Source: UBA5266 sp964610025
Lineage (GTDB): Bacteria; Bacteroidota; Bacteroidia; Bacteroidales; WCHB1-69
Direction of reading: 5' to 3'
DNA length: 64,000 nt
Assembly (NCBI GenBank): GCA_964610025.1
Contig: CAZSTX010000003.1
Coordinates: forward strand, 22,007-86,006
Shown piece after piece: positions 9,373 to 17,318 of the stretch (position 1 is its first letter; every line of letters begins with the position of its first letter). The notes below the pieces were generated by a model. That model did no database searches. It saw only the letters and a program-made list of their open reading frames with translations, and was not told the origin of the DNA. The position numbers and the translations under genes were made by a program.

Positions 9373-10203
9373 ATGGCAATTAAAGCAGCAGATGTTAATA
9401 AATTAAGACAAGCTACAGGTTCAGGAATAATGGATTGTAAAAATGCACTCGTTGAAGCTGATGGCGATTTTGAAAAAGCAATTGATATTTTAAGAAAAAA
9501 AGGACAAAAAGTAGCCGCTAAAAGAGCAGATTATTCTGCTAATGAAGGATTTGTTGTCGCAAAAACTTCTCAAGATAATACCTACGGAGCAGTATTAATA
9601 CTCAATTGCGAAACCGATTTTGTGGCAAAGACAAACGATTTTACCAATTTAGCCAACGAAATTATTGATTTAGCAGTAGAGAAACGCATAAAAAATATAG
9701 ACGAGCTAAAACAAAGTATTTTAAATGGAAAAACAATAGACGAACTGCTTATCGAAATAACAGGTAAAACAGGAGAAAAAATTGAATTAAATCAATTTGC
9801 AATCATCGAACAAGCATTTGTAACCTTCTACAATCATAATGGCAATAAATTAGCTGCTATTGTAGGCTTTAATAAAAAATCTAACAATATTGAAGTAGTT
9901 GGACATGATATTGCAATGCAAATTGCTGCAATGAACCCTATTAGCATAAGCGAAAATAATGTACCACAAGATATTATAGACCGCGAATTAGATATTGCAC
10001 GCGAACAAATACGCAATGAAGGAAAACCCGAAAATATGGTAGATAAAATAGCACAAGGAAAATTAAATAAATTTTTCAAAGAAAATACTCTTGTGCATCA
10101 AGATTTTATTAAAGATAACAAAAAAACAGTTGCTCAATATATGAGCGAAACAGATAAAGACTTACATTGCGAAAGTTTTTATCGTTTTCAATTAGGAGCA
10201 TAA
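9373..10203 (+). CDS. tsf: Elongation factor Ts
   Basis: A 276-residue EF-Ts, the nucleotide exchange factor for EF-Tu. It opens with the UBA-like segment (ADVNKLRQATGSGIMDCKNAL), which includes the conserved TGxGxMDCK motif, followed by the dimerisation/core domain with NCETDFVAKT and a C-terminal segment ending RFQLGA. It is 27 bases after rpsB and presumably co-transcribed with it; an intrinsic terminator follows. Its partner gene tuf lies at 38,682-39,869. Confidence 0.96.
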   Translation: MAIKAADVNKLRQATGSGIMDCKNALVEADGDFEKAIDILRKKGQKVAAKRADYSANEGFVVAKTSQDNTYGAVLILNCETDFVAKTNDFTNLANEIIDLAVEKRIKNIDELKQSILNGKTIDELLIEITGKTGEKIELNQFAIIEQAFVTFYNHNGNKLAAIVGFNKKSNNIEVVGHDIAMQIAAMNPISISENNVPQDIIDRELDIAREQIRNEGKPENMVDKIAQGKLNKFFKENTLVHQDFIKDNKKTVAQYMSETDKDLHCESFYRFQLGA

Positions 10204-10223
10204 TAAATAATTTTTGATTATAC

Positions 10224-10259
10224 AAAAGCACTTTTTTTATCAAAGAGTGCTTTTTTTTT
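10224..10259 (+). terminator. Intrinsic terminator of rpsB-tsf
   Basis: AAAAGCAC (10224-10231) pairs with GTGCTTTT (10247-10254), and the second arm runs into nine T residues (10251-10259). It starts about 20 bases after the tsf stop. Confidence 0.8.
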
Positions 10260-10333
10260 GACTTAATTTATCCTATATCTAATCTTCACTTACGTCAAAC
10301 TCTCCTAAGAAGAATGTCGAAGGGAAAAGTGTC

Positions 10334-11326
10334 TCAATCCCTGACACAACGAACAGAAAAACCATCTTCTTTACTATAATAATTTCTGACTACATTACCA
10401 TAATCATAATTCATATAACGATACCAAGCACTATCTGTATCAAACTCTGTTGCATTCCACCAACAACCATAATAGCCAAGAGAGTAAAATTTACCATCGT
10501 TACCACGATAAGCACTTGGCAAAGCCGTAAAGCCGCTTTCATTAGTTGCACCGGTATTAGGGCTATTCCAATGCGTTATACCAACCTCTTTTAACTTACC
10601 TCCTGCAATAAGTTCACCTCCCAAATAATTAATTAATTGTGTCCATTCGGGATCAGTCGAAACATGCCAACCTGTAGGGCAGAGCTTATCGGTATTTACT
10701 GCATACCAATTATACAAACGTCCATAAGTTGCTACTTTATTTTGATCATTTTCATAATCACAATATGCTCCAGTTGTTAAACTTATCCATTTAATATCAT
10801 CACTTATTTTTGGGATAGATATGCCGTCCTTGTATTTGGTAGTTTTTAGGTTTTCAGCCATCCATGTTTGTGTACCAATAGTTACCGTTTTGTAAACGTT
10901 GCCATCAATATCGGTCATTGTTCCATAATTAATATTAGGATTAAACACAATATCTTCAAGTGTTACAAACGAGATTTCATTGCCATATGCCGTTCCTTTA
11001 CTATTAGTGGCATAAGCTCGTACATAATAAGTTGTATTTGTTTTTAAATCTGAAATGGTACTTGTAAAACTACCTACTCCACTGCCATCTACGGTTTTAT
11101 TATCGGCAATTGTAGGATTTGGGTTGGTACTCCAACACACTCCACGCTCTGTTACTGTTGCACCACCATCATTAGAAATATCACCTCCACTCATTGCGGT
11201 AGTTAAGGTTATTTCTGTTATTTTCTTCGTTGTTAATGTGGGTGTTTTATCACAATTTGTTAGCAAAAATACTAAGAGAAGGGAAAAAATTGTTGCTTGC
11301 AAGCATTTTCTAATTTTCTTTTTCAT
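10334..11326 (-). CDS. FISUMP-domain lipoprotein, copy 1
   Basis: A 330-residue predicted lipoprotein: basic N-terminus, hydrophobic stretch and lipobox LLTNC with Cys25. One fibronectin-III-like/IPT-type unit follows (about 30-120, with RGVCWSTNPNPTIADNK and TTYYVRAYATNSKGTAYGN), then a FISUMP domain (Fibrobacter succinogenes major paralogous domain; about 140-330) with DIDGNVYKTVTIGTQTWMAE, LYNWYAV, CPTGWHV, GFTALPS and a C-terminal SVRCVRD. FISUMP proteins are surface lipoproteins of poorly known function. It is a tandem paralogue of the next gene and shares its signal region almost base for base. It has its own promoter at 11376-11383. Confidence 0.88.
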   Translation of the reverse strand: MKKKIRKCLQATIFSLLLVFLLTNCDKTPTLTTKKITEITLTTAMSGGDISNDGGATVTERGVCWSTNPNPTIADNKTVDGSGVGSFTSTISDLKTNTTYYVRAYATNSKGTAYGNEISFVTLEDIVFNPNINYGTMTDIDGNVYKTVTIGTQTWMAENLKTTKYKDGISIPKISDDIKWISLTTGAYCDYENDQNKVATYGRLYNWYAVNTDKLCPTGWHVSTDPEWTQLINYLGGELIAGGKLKEVGITHWNSPNTGATNESGFTALPSAYRGNDGKFYSLGYYGCWWNATEFDTDSAWYRYMNYDYGNVVRNYYSKEDGFSVRCVRD

Positions 11327-11375
11327 TTTTTTTTATTTTAAAGTATATAAAAGTTCTTTTTATTTTTTTATATTG

Positions 11376-11383
11376 CAAAGATA
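11376..11383 (-). promoter_or_regulatory. -7 promoter element for FISUMP copy 1
   Basis: On the minus strand the sequence reads TATCTTTG, then C, an exact TAnnTTTG match, 50 bases before the ATG at 11326. Confidence 0.6.
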
Positions 11384-11469
11384 AAATTTTTGGACTTATC
11401 TTACTATCCAGAATTTATTAGGAACATTACACTCCTTTCGGTTTCGTTTAGAGTGCAGTAATACAAAAC

Positions 11470-12729
11470 TTAATTTTTTACGCAACGAGCAGAAAGTCCC
11501 CAATGTGTATTTAAATCCTCTTTCTTTACATTGTTAACATGGTGGAACATGGTAATAGCAAATGCTATTTTACAAGCACCACAGCCTGTCTTTGTCCACC
11601 AATAACCGCGGGATCTCATATAGATAAACTTATTCTCATCATGGTAGCCACCCGGAAGTGCTGTAAAACCGGTTTCGTTGGTTGCGCCAGCATTAGGATT
11701 ATACCAATGCGTTGTGTCGGTTTCTTTTAACTTGCCCCCAGCAACGCTTAAGCCTCCCAAATAATCGATTAATTTTTCCCATTCATCAAGAAAAGGCATA
11801 TGCCAGCCTGTTGGACAAATCTTGTCGCTAATAGCATACCAATTATACAAGGCTCCATAGGTATCTTTTGCATGTTGGCTATTGCTGTACCAGCAATAGC
11901 TTGGAGTAGTAATATTTGCCCACAAAGTGATTTCATTAGGAATTTCTGTTCCATCATTGTATTTCGTAGTTTTTAAGTTTTCAGCCATCCATGTTTGTGT
12001 GCCAATAGTTACCGTTTTATAAACATTGCCATCAATATCGATTACTTTATCTTTTTCTTCTTTAAGTGTTGTAAACGAGAGAACATTTCCATATCCTGTT
12101 CCTACATTATTAGTGGCATAGGCTCGTACATAATAAGTTGTATTGGCTGTTAAGTGTGTAGCATAACTTGTAAAAGCACCTACTCCACTACTATCTATTG
12201 TTTTATTATTAGCAATTGTAGGTTTTGAATGGGTACTCCAACACACTCCTTGTTCTATTATTGCTGCACCTCCATCACTTGAAATATTACCACCACTTTT
12301 TGCTGTAGCATGAGTTATTACTGTTATTTTGTCTGTTGTTACTATAGGAATTTTATTATTTTCAATTATAAACGAGATTTCATTACCATATGCCGTTCCT
12401 TTACTATTAGTAGCATATGAACGTAGATAATAAGTTGTATTGATAGTTAAACCCGTAATAACACTTGTAAAACTACCTACTCCACTGCCATTTATGGTTT
12501 TCTTATCGGCAATTGTAGGATTTGGGTTGGTACTCCAACATACTCCTCTTTCTGTTATTACTGTACCACCATCATTAGAAATATCGCCTCCACTCTTTGC
12601 GGTAGTTAAGGTTATTTCTGTTATTTTCTTCGTTGTTAATGTGGGTGTTTTATCACAATTTGTTAGCAAAAATACTGAGAAAAGAGAAAAAATTGTTACT
12701 TGCAAACATTTTCTAATTTTCTTTTTCAT
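11470..12729 (-). CDS. FISUMP-domain lipoprotein, copy 2, with two Fn3-like units
   Basis: A 419-residue paralogue of copy 1 with the same signal peptide and lipobox (LLTNC, Cys25). It carries two Fn3/IPT-like units in series (about 30-115 and 125-220; each has a GVCWST motif and TTYY(L/V)R(S/A)YATN), then the FISUMP domain (about 230-419; DIDGNVYKTVTIGTQTWMAE, LYNWYAI, CPTGWHMPFLDEW, LSARCVKN). The extra unit explains the length difference from copy 1. An 80-bp tract (12597-12676) is identical to 11194-11273 in copy 1, which points to recent duplication or gene conversion. Probably surface-exposed; ligand unknown. Confidence 0.87.
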   Translation of the reverse strand: MKKKIRKCLQVTIFSLFSVFLLTNCDKTPTLTTKKITEITLTTAKSGGDISNDGGTVITERGVCWSTNPNPTIADKKTINGSGVGSFTSVITGLTINTTYYLRSYATNSKGTAYGNEISFIIENNKIPIVTTDKITVITHATAKSGGNISSDGGAAIIEQGVCWSTHSKPTIANNKTIDSSGVGAFTSYATHLTANTTYYVRAYATNNVGTGYGNVLSFTTLKEEKDKVIDIDGNVYKTVTIGTQTWMAENLKTTKYNDGTEIPNEITLWANITTPSYCWYSNSQHAKDTYGALYNWYAISDKICPTGWHMPFLDEWEKLIDYLGGLSVAGGKLKETDTTHWYNPNAGATNETGFTALPGGYHDENKFIYMRSRGYWWTKTGCGACKIAFAITMFHHVNNVKKEDLNTHWGLSARCVKN

Positions 12730-12775
12730 TTTTTTTATTTTAAAGTATATAAAAAATATTTTTTCTTTTTTTTTG

Positions 12776-12783
12776 CAAAATTA
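12776..12783 (-). promoter_or_regulatory. -7 promoter element for FISUMP copy 2
   Basis: The minus strand reads TAATTTTG, then C, matching TAnnTTTG, 47 bases before the ATG at 12729. The spacing is almost the same as for copy 1. Confidence 0.6.
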
Positions 12784-12884
12784 AACATTTTTTAAATATT
12801 ACATTTTTTTTTATAACTGTTTTTTCTTAAAATCAACATTTTCTTTTAATTCTTTACAGCCATATACAATATTTTCGATATCCA

Positions 12885-13451
12885 TTATAAGACTTCCTTT
12901 AGCATACTACTATAAGCGGCTGCCTTATCGACTAAGGATTTAGGGTAAGCACGTGAGGTAGAAGGCAAACGATACCAACGCATTTTTCTATCAAGATAAT
13001 TAAAATGAGTTGGCTCGTTAAAAGTAGGTGCTTTTTCATTTAAAATAGAAGATAAAATTTCAGTAGCCTTTCCGCCAGTAGTAGCTATTGCATAACAAGA
13101 AGGCAATAGCAATAAAGTGGCTGATAAGTCTATTGTTTCTAATACTTCTAAAAAATTATCGGAGGAATTATTTTTAGTTCTATGCACTTTTATTGCTGTA
13201 TCTCCTAAGGCAATTCGTTTTTCTTCTAAGAAAGCAATTATTTTATCTTTATCAAAGGCTTTTTGAGATGGGATTAAAAAATGATTTTTATCATTAAAAA
13301 ACACCAACCCCATAATACGCCACATATCGTTTTGTAAATTAGGATAATAAAAATCTATTGACCAGCGATTTTTAGTTGGTGGAAAACTTCCTAATAATAA
13401 AACTTTAGCTTTTTTTGGCAAGAAAAACGGGAGTGGATGCAATTCAAACAT
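12885..13451 (-). CDS. Uracil/hypoxanthine-DNA glycosylase superfamily protein
   Basis: A 188-residue protein. It shows LLLGSFPPTKNRWSIDFYY (about 19-37) followed by N..WRIMG, which resembles the active-site segment (GSxP...YY...N.FW) of the UDG-superfamily group that includes hypoxanthine-DNA glycosylases, and a C-terminal RLPSTSRAYPKS that fits the superfamily's DNA-intercalation motif (LPSTS). Such enzymes excise deaminated bases to start base-excision repair. The precise substrate cannot be read from the sequence. It lies downstream of the DUF1015 gene but is separated from it by a terminator. Confidence 0.72.
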   Translation of the reverse strand: MFELHPLPFFLPKKAKVLLLGSFPPTKNRWSIDFYYPNLQNDMWRIMGLVFFNDKNHFLIPSQKAFDKDKIIAFLEEKRIALGDTAIKVHRTKNNSSDNFLEVLETIDLSATLLLLPSCYAIATTGGKATEILSSILNEKAPTFNEPTHFNYLDRKMRWYRLPSTSRAYPKSLVDKAAAYSSMLKEVL

Positions 13452-13467
13452 AAGATTGTTTTTAATG

Positions 13468-13505
13468 AAAAAAAGTTGCCTGCATTAATCAACAAGCAAC
13501 TTTTT
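13468..13505 (-). terminator. Intrinsic terminator downstream of the DUF1015 gene
   Basis: A 10-bp stem (AAAAAGTTGC at 13470-13479 with GCAACTTTTT at 13496-13505) runs on the minus strand into a seven-T run (plus-strand A residues 13468-13474). It could partly work in both directions. Confidence 0.75.
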
Positions 13506-13527
13506 CTGTATCAATAAATATAAGGAT

Positions 13528-14778
13528 TTATTTTAATTCATGTATCACTAAGCCTGAACGTAATTTGGGTTCGAACCAAGTTGTTTTGGGAGGCATAATA
13601 TTTCCTGTATCGGCTATATTAATAAGTTGTTGCATAGAAACAGGATACAAAGCAAAAGCCACAGTCATTTCGCCACTGTCAACACGTCGTTTCAATTCTC
13701 CTAATCCTCTTATTCCTCCTATAAAATCGATACGCTTTGAAGTTCTTAAATCTTTAATACCCAAAATATTATCTAATACTAAATTGGATAATATCGTAAC
13801 ATCTAATACACCAATAGGGTCGCTATCGTCAAAAGTGGAAGGTTTAGCGACTAAACGGTACCATTTTCCATCGATATACATACTAAACTCATGCAATTTG
13901 GCTGGTCTATAAATATCTTTTCCGATTTCTTCAACATCGAAAGAGTGTTTTAGTTTATCTATAAATTCTTCTTTTGACAGACCATTTAAATCTTTTATTA
14001 CTCGGTTGTAATCTATGATTTTCAATTGATTATCAGGAAAAATAACGGTCATAAAATAATTATACTCTTCTTTTCCTGTATGATTTTTATTTTTTGCTTT
14101 TTGTTCTTGTCCTACCAATGCTGCGGCAGCTGTACGGTGGTGTCCATCGGCTACGTATAAACGTGGAATTTCTTTTTCAAAAATATCTACGACACGTTGT
14201 ATGATTGCTTTATCGCTTACTACCCAAAGAGTATGGCCAAAACCTTCATCAGCAACAAAGTCATATACAGGCTTTTGTGTAGCTACTACATTAGCAACGA
14301 TAGCATCTATATTCTTATTAGCTGGGTAAGTAAAAAATACAGGTTCAACATTGGCATTTGTAATACGTATATGCATCATACGGTCTTCTTCTTTTTCTTT
14401 CAGAGTGAGTTCGTGTTTTTTTATTTTTTCACTCACATAATCGTCAGTATGTGAACAAGTTAATATTCCGTACTGTGTTCTTCCATCCATGGTTTGAGCA
14501 TAGATATACAAATTTTCTTGTTCATCTTGAATCAACCATTTGTTAGCTTTAAATTTATTATAATTTTCTAGTACTTTATCATAGACTTCTTGGCTATGCT
14601 CATCTGTTCCTACCGGAAGGTTTATTTCTGCTTTTGTTATATGTAATAGAGAATACGGATTATTAGCAGCTTCTACACGAGCTTCTTCCGAATTCAACAC
14701 GTCATAAGGACGAGATGCTAATTGTTTAACAATTTCTTTTGGTGGACGTAATCCTTTGAAAGGTTTTATGATTGCCAT
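13528..14778 (-). CDS. DUF1015 family protein
   Basis: A 416-residue cytoplasmic protein recognised by its N-terminus (IIKPFKGLRPPKEIV...ASRPYDVLNSEEA) and by LYVADGHHRTAAAA in the middle, both typical of DUF1015. In many Bacteroidota the family sits beside serC/serA, hence the loose name 'SerC-adjacent protein'; those genes are not here. No function is established; the ADGHHR motif suggests a metal- or phosphate-binding site, which is only a guess. It has its own -7 promoter element at 14849-14856 and a terminator downstream. Confidence 0.88.
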   Translation of the reverse strand: MAIIKPFKGLRPPKEIVKQLASRPYDVLNSEEARVEAANNPYSLLHITKAEINLPVGTDEHSQEVYDKVLENYNKFKANKWLIQDEQENLYIYAQTMDGRTQYGILTCSHTDDYVSEKIKKHELTLKEKEEDRMMHIRITNANVEPVFFTYPANKNIDAIVANVVATQKPVYDFVADEGFGHTLWVVSDKAIIQRVVDIFEKEIPRLYVADGHHRTAAAALVGQEQKAKNKNHTGKEEYNYFMTVIFPDNQLKIIDYNRVIKDLNGLSKEEFIDKLKHSFDVEEIGKDIYRPAKLHEFSMYIDGKWYRLVAKPSTFDDSDPIGVLDVTILSNLVLDNILGIKDLRTSKRIDFIGGIRGLGELKRRVDSGEMTVAFALYPVSMQQLINIADTGNIMPPKTTWFEPKLRSGLVIHELK

Positions 14779-14848
14779 ATTTTTAAAATTATATTTATAT
14801 AGTTAATTAATTGATTTTCAATGAAAAAATTTATTATTTTAGGATATG

Positions 14849-14856
14849 CAAAAATA
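14849..14856 (-). promoter_or_regulatory. -7 promoter element for the DUF1015 gene
   Basis: The minus strand reads TATTTTTG, then C, matching TAnnTTTG, about 70 bases before the ATG at 14778. Confidence 0.55.
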
Positions 14857-14862
14857 CAAAAT

Positions 14863-14934
14863 AATTCAATGAAATAAAAGGTATTTCGTAAATTGTTATC
14901 ACAAATAAAAAGAATTTAATTCAATGAAATAAAA
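14863..14934. repeat. Short direct repeat in the DUF1015-panD intergenic region
   Basis: AATTCAATGAAATAAAA occurs at 14863-14879 and again at 14918-14934, 55 bases apart, and a partly inverted form (TCATTGAATTTA) lies near 14954. No coding sequence is seen between 14779 and 14993. Confidence 0.5.
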
Positions 14935-14993
14935 ACCTACAATTATTTAAGAATCATTGAATTTAATCTATATTACTTCCTGTTCTTAGAAGT

Positions 14994-15338
14994 TTACTTT
15001 AACTTATTATTTATTGGAATAACAACAGTTGGCTGGAATGTTTTTGCTTCTTCTACTGTCATCATTGCATATGAAATAATTATAACAGTATCTCCTACAA
15101 CGGCTTTACGAGCTGCCGCACCATTTAAGCATATTATCCCACTATTAGGCTCGCCCTCTATTACATACGTCTCTATTCTCTCTCCATTATTAATATTGAG
15201 GACTTGTACTATTTCAAATTCTATTAAATTGGCAGCTTTCATTAATGTTTTATCAATAGTAATACTTCCTTTATAGTGAATATTAGCTTCTGTTATTATC
15301 GCTCCATGAATTTTTGATTTTAACAGATTTATTTGCAT
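14994..15338 (-). CDS. panD: Aspartate 1-decarboxylase
   Basis: A 114-residue pyruvoyl enzyme that makes beta-alanine from aspartate for pantothenate and CoA synthesis. The proenzyme self-cleaves at Gly24-Ser25, seen here in HYKGSITID, and Ser25 becomes the pyruvoyl group. LNGAAARKAVVGDTVIIISY is also conserved. Length is normal for the family. It follows panC on the minus strand after a 12-base gap; the two enzymes supply consecutive steps, since beta-alanine made here is joined to pantoate by PanC. Confidence 0.95.
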   Translation of the reverse strand: MQINLLKSKIHGAIITEANIHYKGSITIDKTLMKAANLIEFEIVQVLNINNGERIETYVIEGEPNSGIICLNGAAARKAVVGDTVIIISYAMMTVEEAKTFQPTVVIPINNKLK

Positions 15339-15350
15339 TGCCTTATTTTT

Positions 15351-16187
15351 TTACAGTTCTAAATTATCAATTAATCGTATATTATCTATATAGACTGCTA
15401 TGCACAGAATGTTTTTTTCAGTTTCATTGAAAAAATGCAGTGGCATTAAAGTTTCAGCGTCTACAATTTTTGCATATTCTAGCTTTAAGAAGGATTGTTG
15501 TTGAAATTGAGCAACAATCCATTGTTCTATTTCGGCAGGTAATAATTTGTATTTTAATTTTTTAGCTTCATTCATTATTTTATAAATAAAACTAGCTTTT
15601 TCTTTTTTATCTTCTGTCAATAGCATATTACGAGAGCTAAAAGCCAACCCATTGCTTTCTCTAACAGTATCGACCAGCACAAGTTGTATAGGAAAAGAAT
15701 ATAAATCTATCAATTTCTTTACTATTAGTGCTTGTTGATAGTCTTTTTTACCAAAAAAAGCTATATCAGGGTTTATAATTTCAAATAAACGTTTTACGAC
15801 TTGAACAACTCCATTAAAATGCCCTTTGCGGTATTCTCCCTCCATTGTCTTGTCTAAGTGTCCAAAATCATAATTATCTGTAGGCGGGATTGGATATATT
15901 TCGTTAATTGTAGGAATAAATACACTGTCGCATACATCTTCTATAAAAACAATGTCTTGCTCTACATTGCGAGGATATTTTTTTAGATCTTCGGGATTAT
16001 TAAATTGTGTTGGATTTATAAAAATACTTCCTACTACAACATCTACACTTTGCTTTGCTTTTTGAAATAAAGCATAGTGTCCTTTATGCAAAGCACCCAT
16101 CGTTGGCACAAAACCTATCGTTTTGTTTTGTGCTTTCAACTCATATATGGTTGCTTTTATATCTTTTGCTTTATGTAAGATTTTCAT
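15351..16187 (-). CDS. panC: Pantothenate synthetase
   Basis: A 278-residue ATP-dependent ligase joining pantoate and beta-alanine. It shows the nucleotidyltransferase motif (FVPTMGALHKGH, about 26-37, with His34 and His37), the pantoate-binding GSIFINPTQFN, FGKKDYQQALIVKKL, and the SSRN segment (KMSK equivalent). Its ATG overlaps the end of the upstream wzz gene by 17 bases, so the two are translationally linked. panD follows. Confidence 0.96.
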   Translation of the reverse strand: MKILHKAKDIKATIYELKAQNKTIGFVPTMGALHKGHYALFQKAKQSVDVVVGSIFINPTQFNNPEDLKKYPRNVEQDIVFIEDVCDSVFIPTINEIYPIPPTDNYDFGHLDKTMEGEYRKGHFNGVVQVVKRLFEIINPDIAFFGKKDYQQALIVKKLIDLYSFPIQLVLVDTVRESNGLAFSSRNMLLTEDKKEKASFIYKIMNEAKKLKYKLLPAEIEQWIVAQFQQQSFLKLEYAKIVDAETLMPLHFFNETEKNILCIAVYIDNIRLIDNLEL

Positions 16188-17205
16188 CTTTTTCTCTTAT
16201 CTCTGTAATAATTTTCTTACTGTTATTGCTTAAAGTAATATTTTTTTTTGCAATTATCATTTCATAAAATATAAATGCCATAGATGTTATAATAAACATA
16301 AACAATGAAATAATGATAGCTGTTTTCATAGAATGTGGATATGATTTATCTTTGCTGGGATAGGGATATAAAATTATACTTAAAAATTCATTTTTCTTTA
16401 ATATATTTACATTTACAGCATCATATTTTATTTGTAATTCATTTCGCTGCGACACTAAGGCATATAATTCTTGCTGAGTGGCTATAGCTAAAGGTCCCTT
16501 TTCTTCGATATTGGTTTTCATTTTTTTAAGGGCTTCTTTGTTTACTATATGCGAACCTTCATTCGTCCCCAAATAGCCTTTGGTAACTTCTACTCCTTGC
16601 AGGGTTTGCATTATTAATTCATGATTTACTCCAAAAGCAACTAACTTATCAACAATAGAATCTATTTGAATATTTTTACTATCAATTGCTTTTTGTAAAG
16701 CAAGCAAATTTAATTTATATGTTTTTTTTATATCATTTTCTATTTTTTCATTAAGCAAAACAGGTATTTCTTTAGCTATTTCACAAGCTATCAAAGGGTC
16801 TTTATCTAAGACTTCGAGAACGATGTTGCCGTAGAATTTATTGAGTGTAATTTCAACATTTTCGTCATATTTATCTAATATAGCAATAATATCATTTGAA
16901 ATATTGTACCTTTCTAAATAGTTATATTTAGTAGCAATAGCTTGCTTAATGTCGTTAGCCTCACACCACAGCATTAATTGTTTAACGGGAGTTTCGTCTG
17001 ATTTTGGCGCAACATTATTCGGATAAAATGCTACTGTAGATTTATACAATGGTGTTATAAACAAAGAAGAAGTAAAAAACATACTTGCTATAAAAGAAAT
17101 CGCAACAATACCCAGTATCCAATATTTTCTTTTCCAAATAATAGCAATACATTTTACTATATCTATTAAATAAATATCTTCATCTTTTATTTTTTTATTT
17201 TTCAT
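16171..17205 (-). CDS. Wzz/chain-length determinant-type membrane protein
   Basis: A 344-residue protein with a transmembrane segment near each end (about 33-55, YWILGIVAISFIASMFF; about 295-320, TAIIISLFMFIITSMAFIFY) and a long, largely helical periplasmic region between them: the topology of polysaccharide co-polymerases (Wzz/GumC type) that set O-antigen or capsule chain length. No tyrosine-kinase domain is present. No other polysaccharide genes are adjacent. Instead it heads an operon with panC and panD, overlapping panC by 17 bases. The promoter is at 17270-17277. Confidence 0.78.
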   Translation of the reverse strand: MKNKKIKDEDIYLIDIVKCIAIIWKRKYWILGIVAISFIASMFFTSSLFITPLYKSTVAFYPNNVAPKSDETPVKQLMLWCEANDIKQAIATKYNYLERYNISNDIIAILDKYDENVEITLNKFYGNIVLEVLDKDPLIACEIAKEIPVLLNEKIENDIKKTYKLNLLALQKAIDSKNIQIDSIVDKLVAFGVNHELIMQTLQGVEVTKGYLGTNEGSHIVNKEALKKMKTNIEEKGPLAIATQQELYALVSQRNELQIKYDAVNVNILKKNEFLSIILYPYPSKDKSYPHSMKTAIIISLFMFIITSMAFIFYEMIIAKKNITLSNNSKKIITEIREKDENLT

Positions 17206-17269
17206 TTATCAAATAATTTACTCAATATCAAATTTTTAAAATAAATTAACACCTTTATAGTATTGGCTG

Positions 17270-17277
17270 CAAAAGTA
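17270..17277 (-). promoter_or_regulatory. -7 promoter element for wzz-panC-panD
   Basis: The minus strand reads TACTTTTG, then C, an exact TAnnTTTG match, 65 bases before the ATG at 17205. Confidence 0.65.
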
Positions 17278-17318
17278 CTTATTTATTTAATATATTTTGG
17301 TATTTATTATTAAATCTT

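Noticed and set aside
10201..10333. Small gene between tsf and the FISUMP gene
   Set aside because: Only a terminator and a short stretch without a convincing start or protein-like frame are seen.
14863..14934. 17-bp direct repeat as an attachment or operator site
   Set aside because: It is low-complexity AT-rich sequence with no linked mobile gene; recorded only as a repeat.
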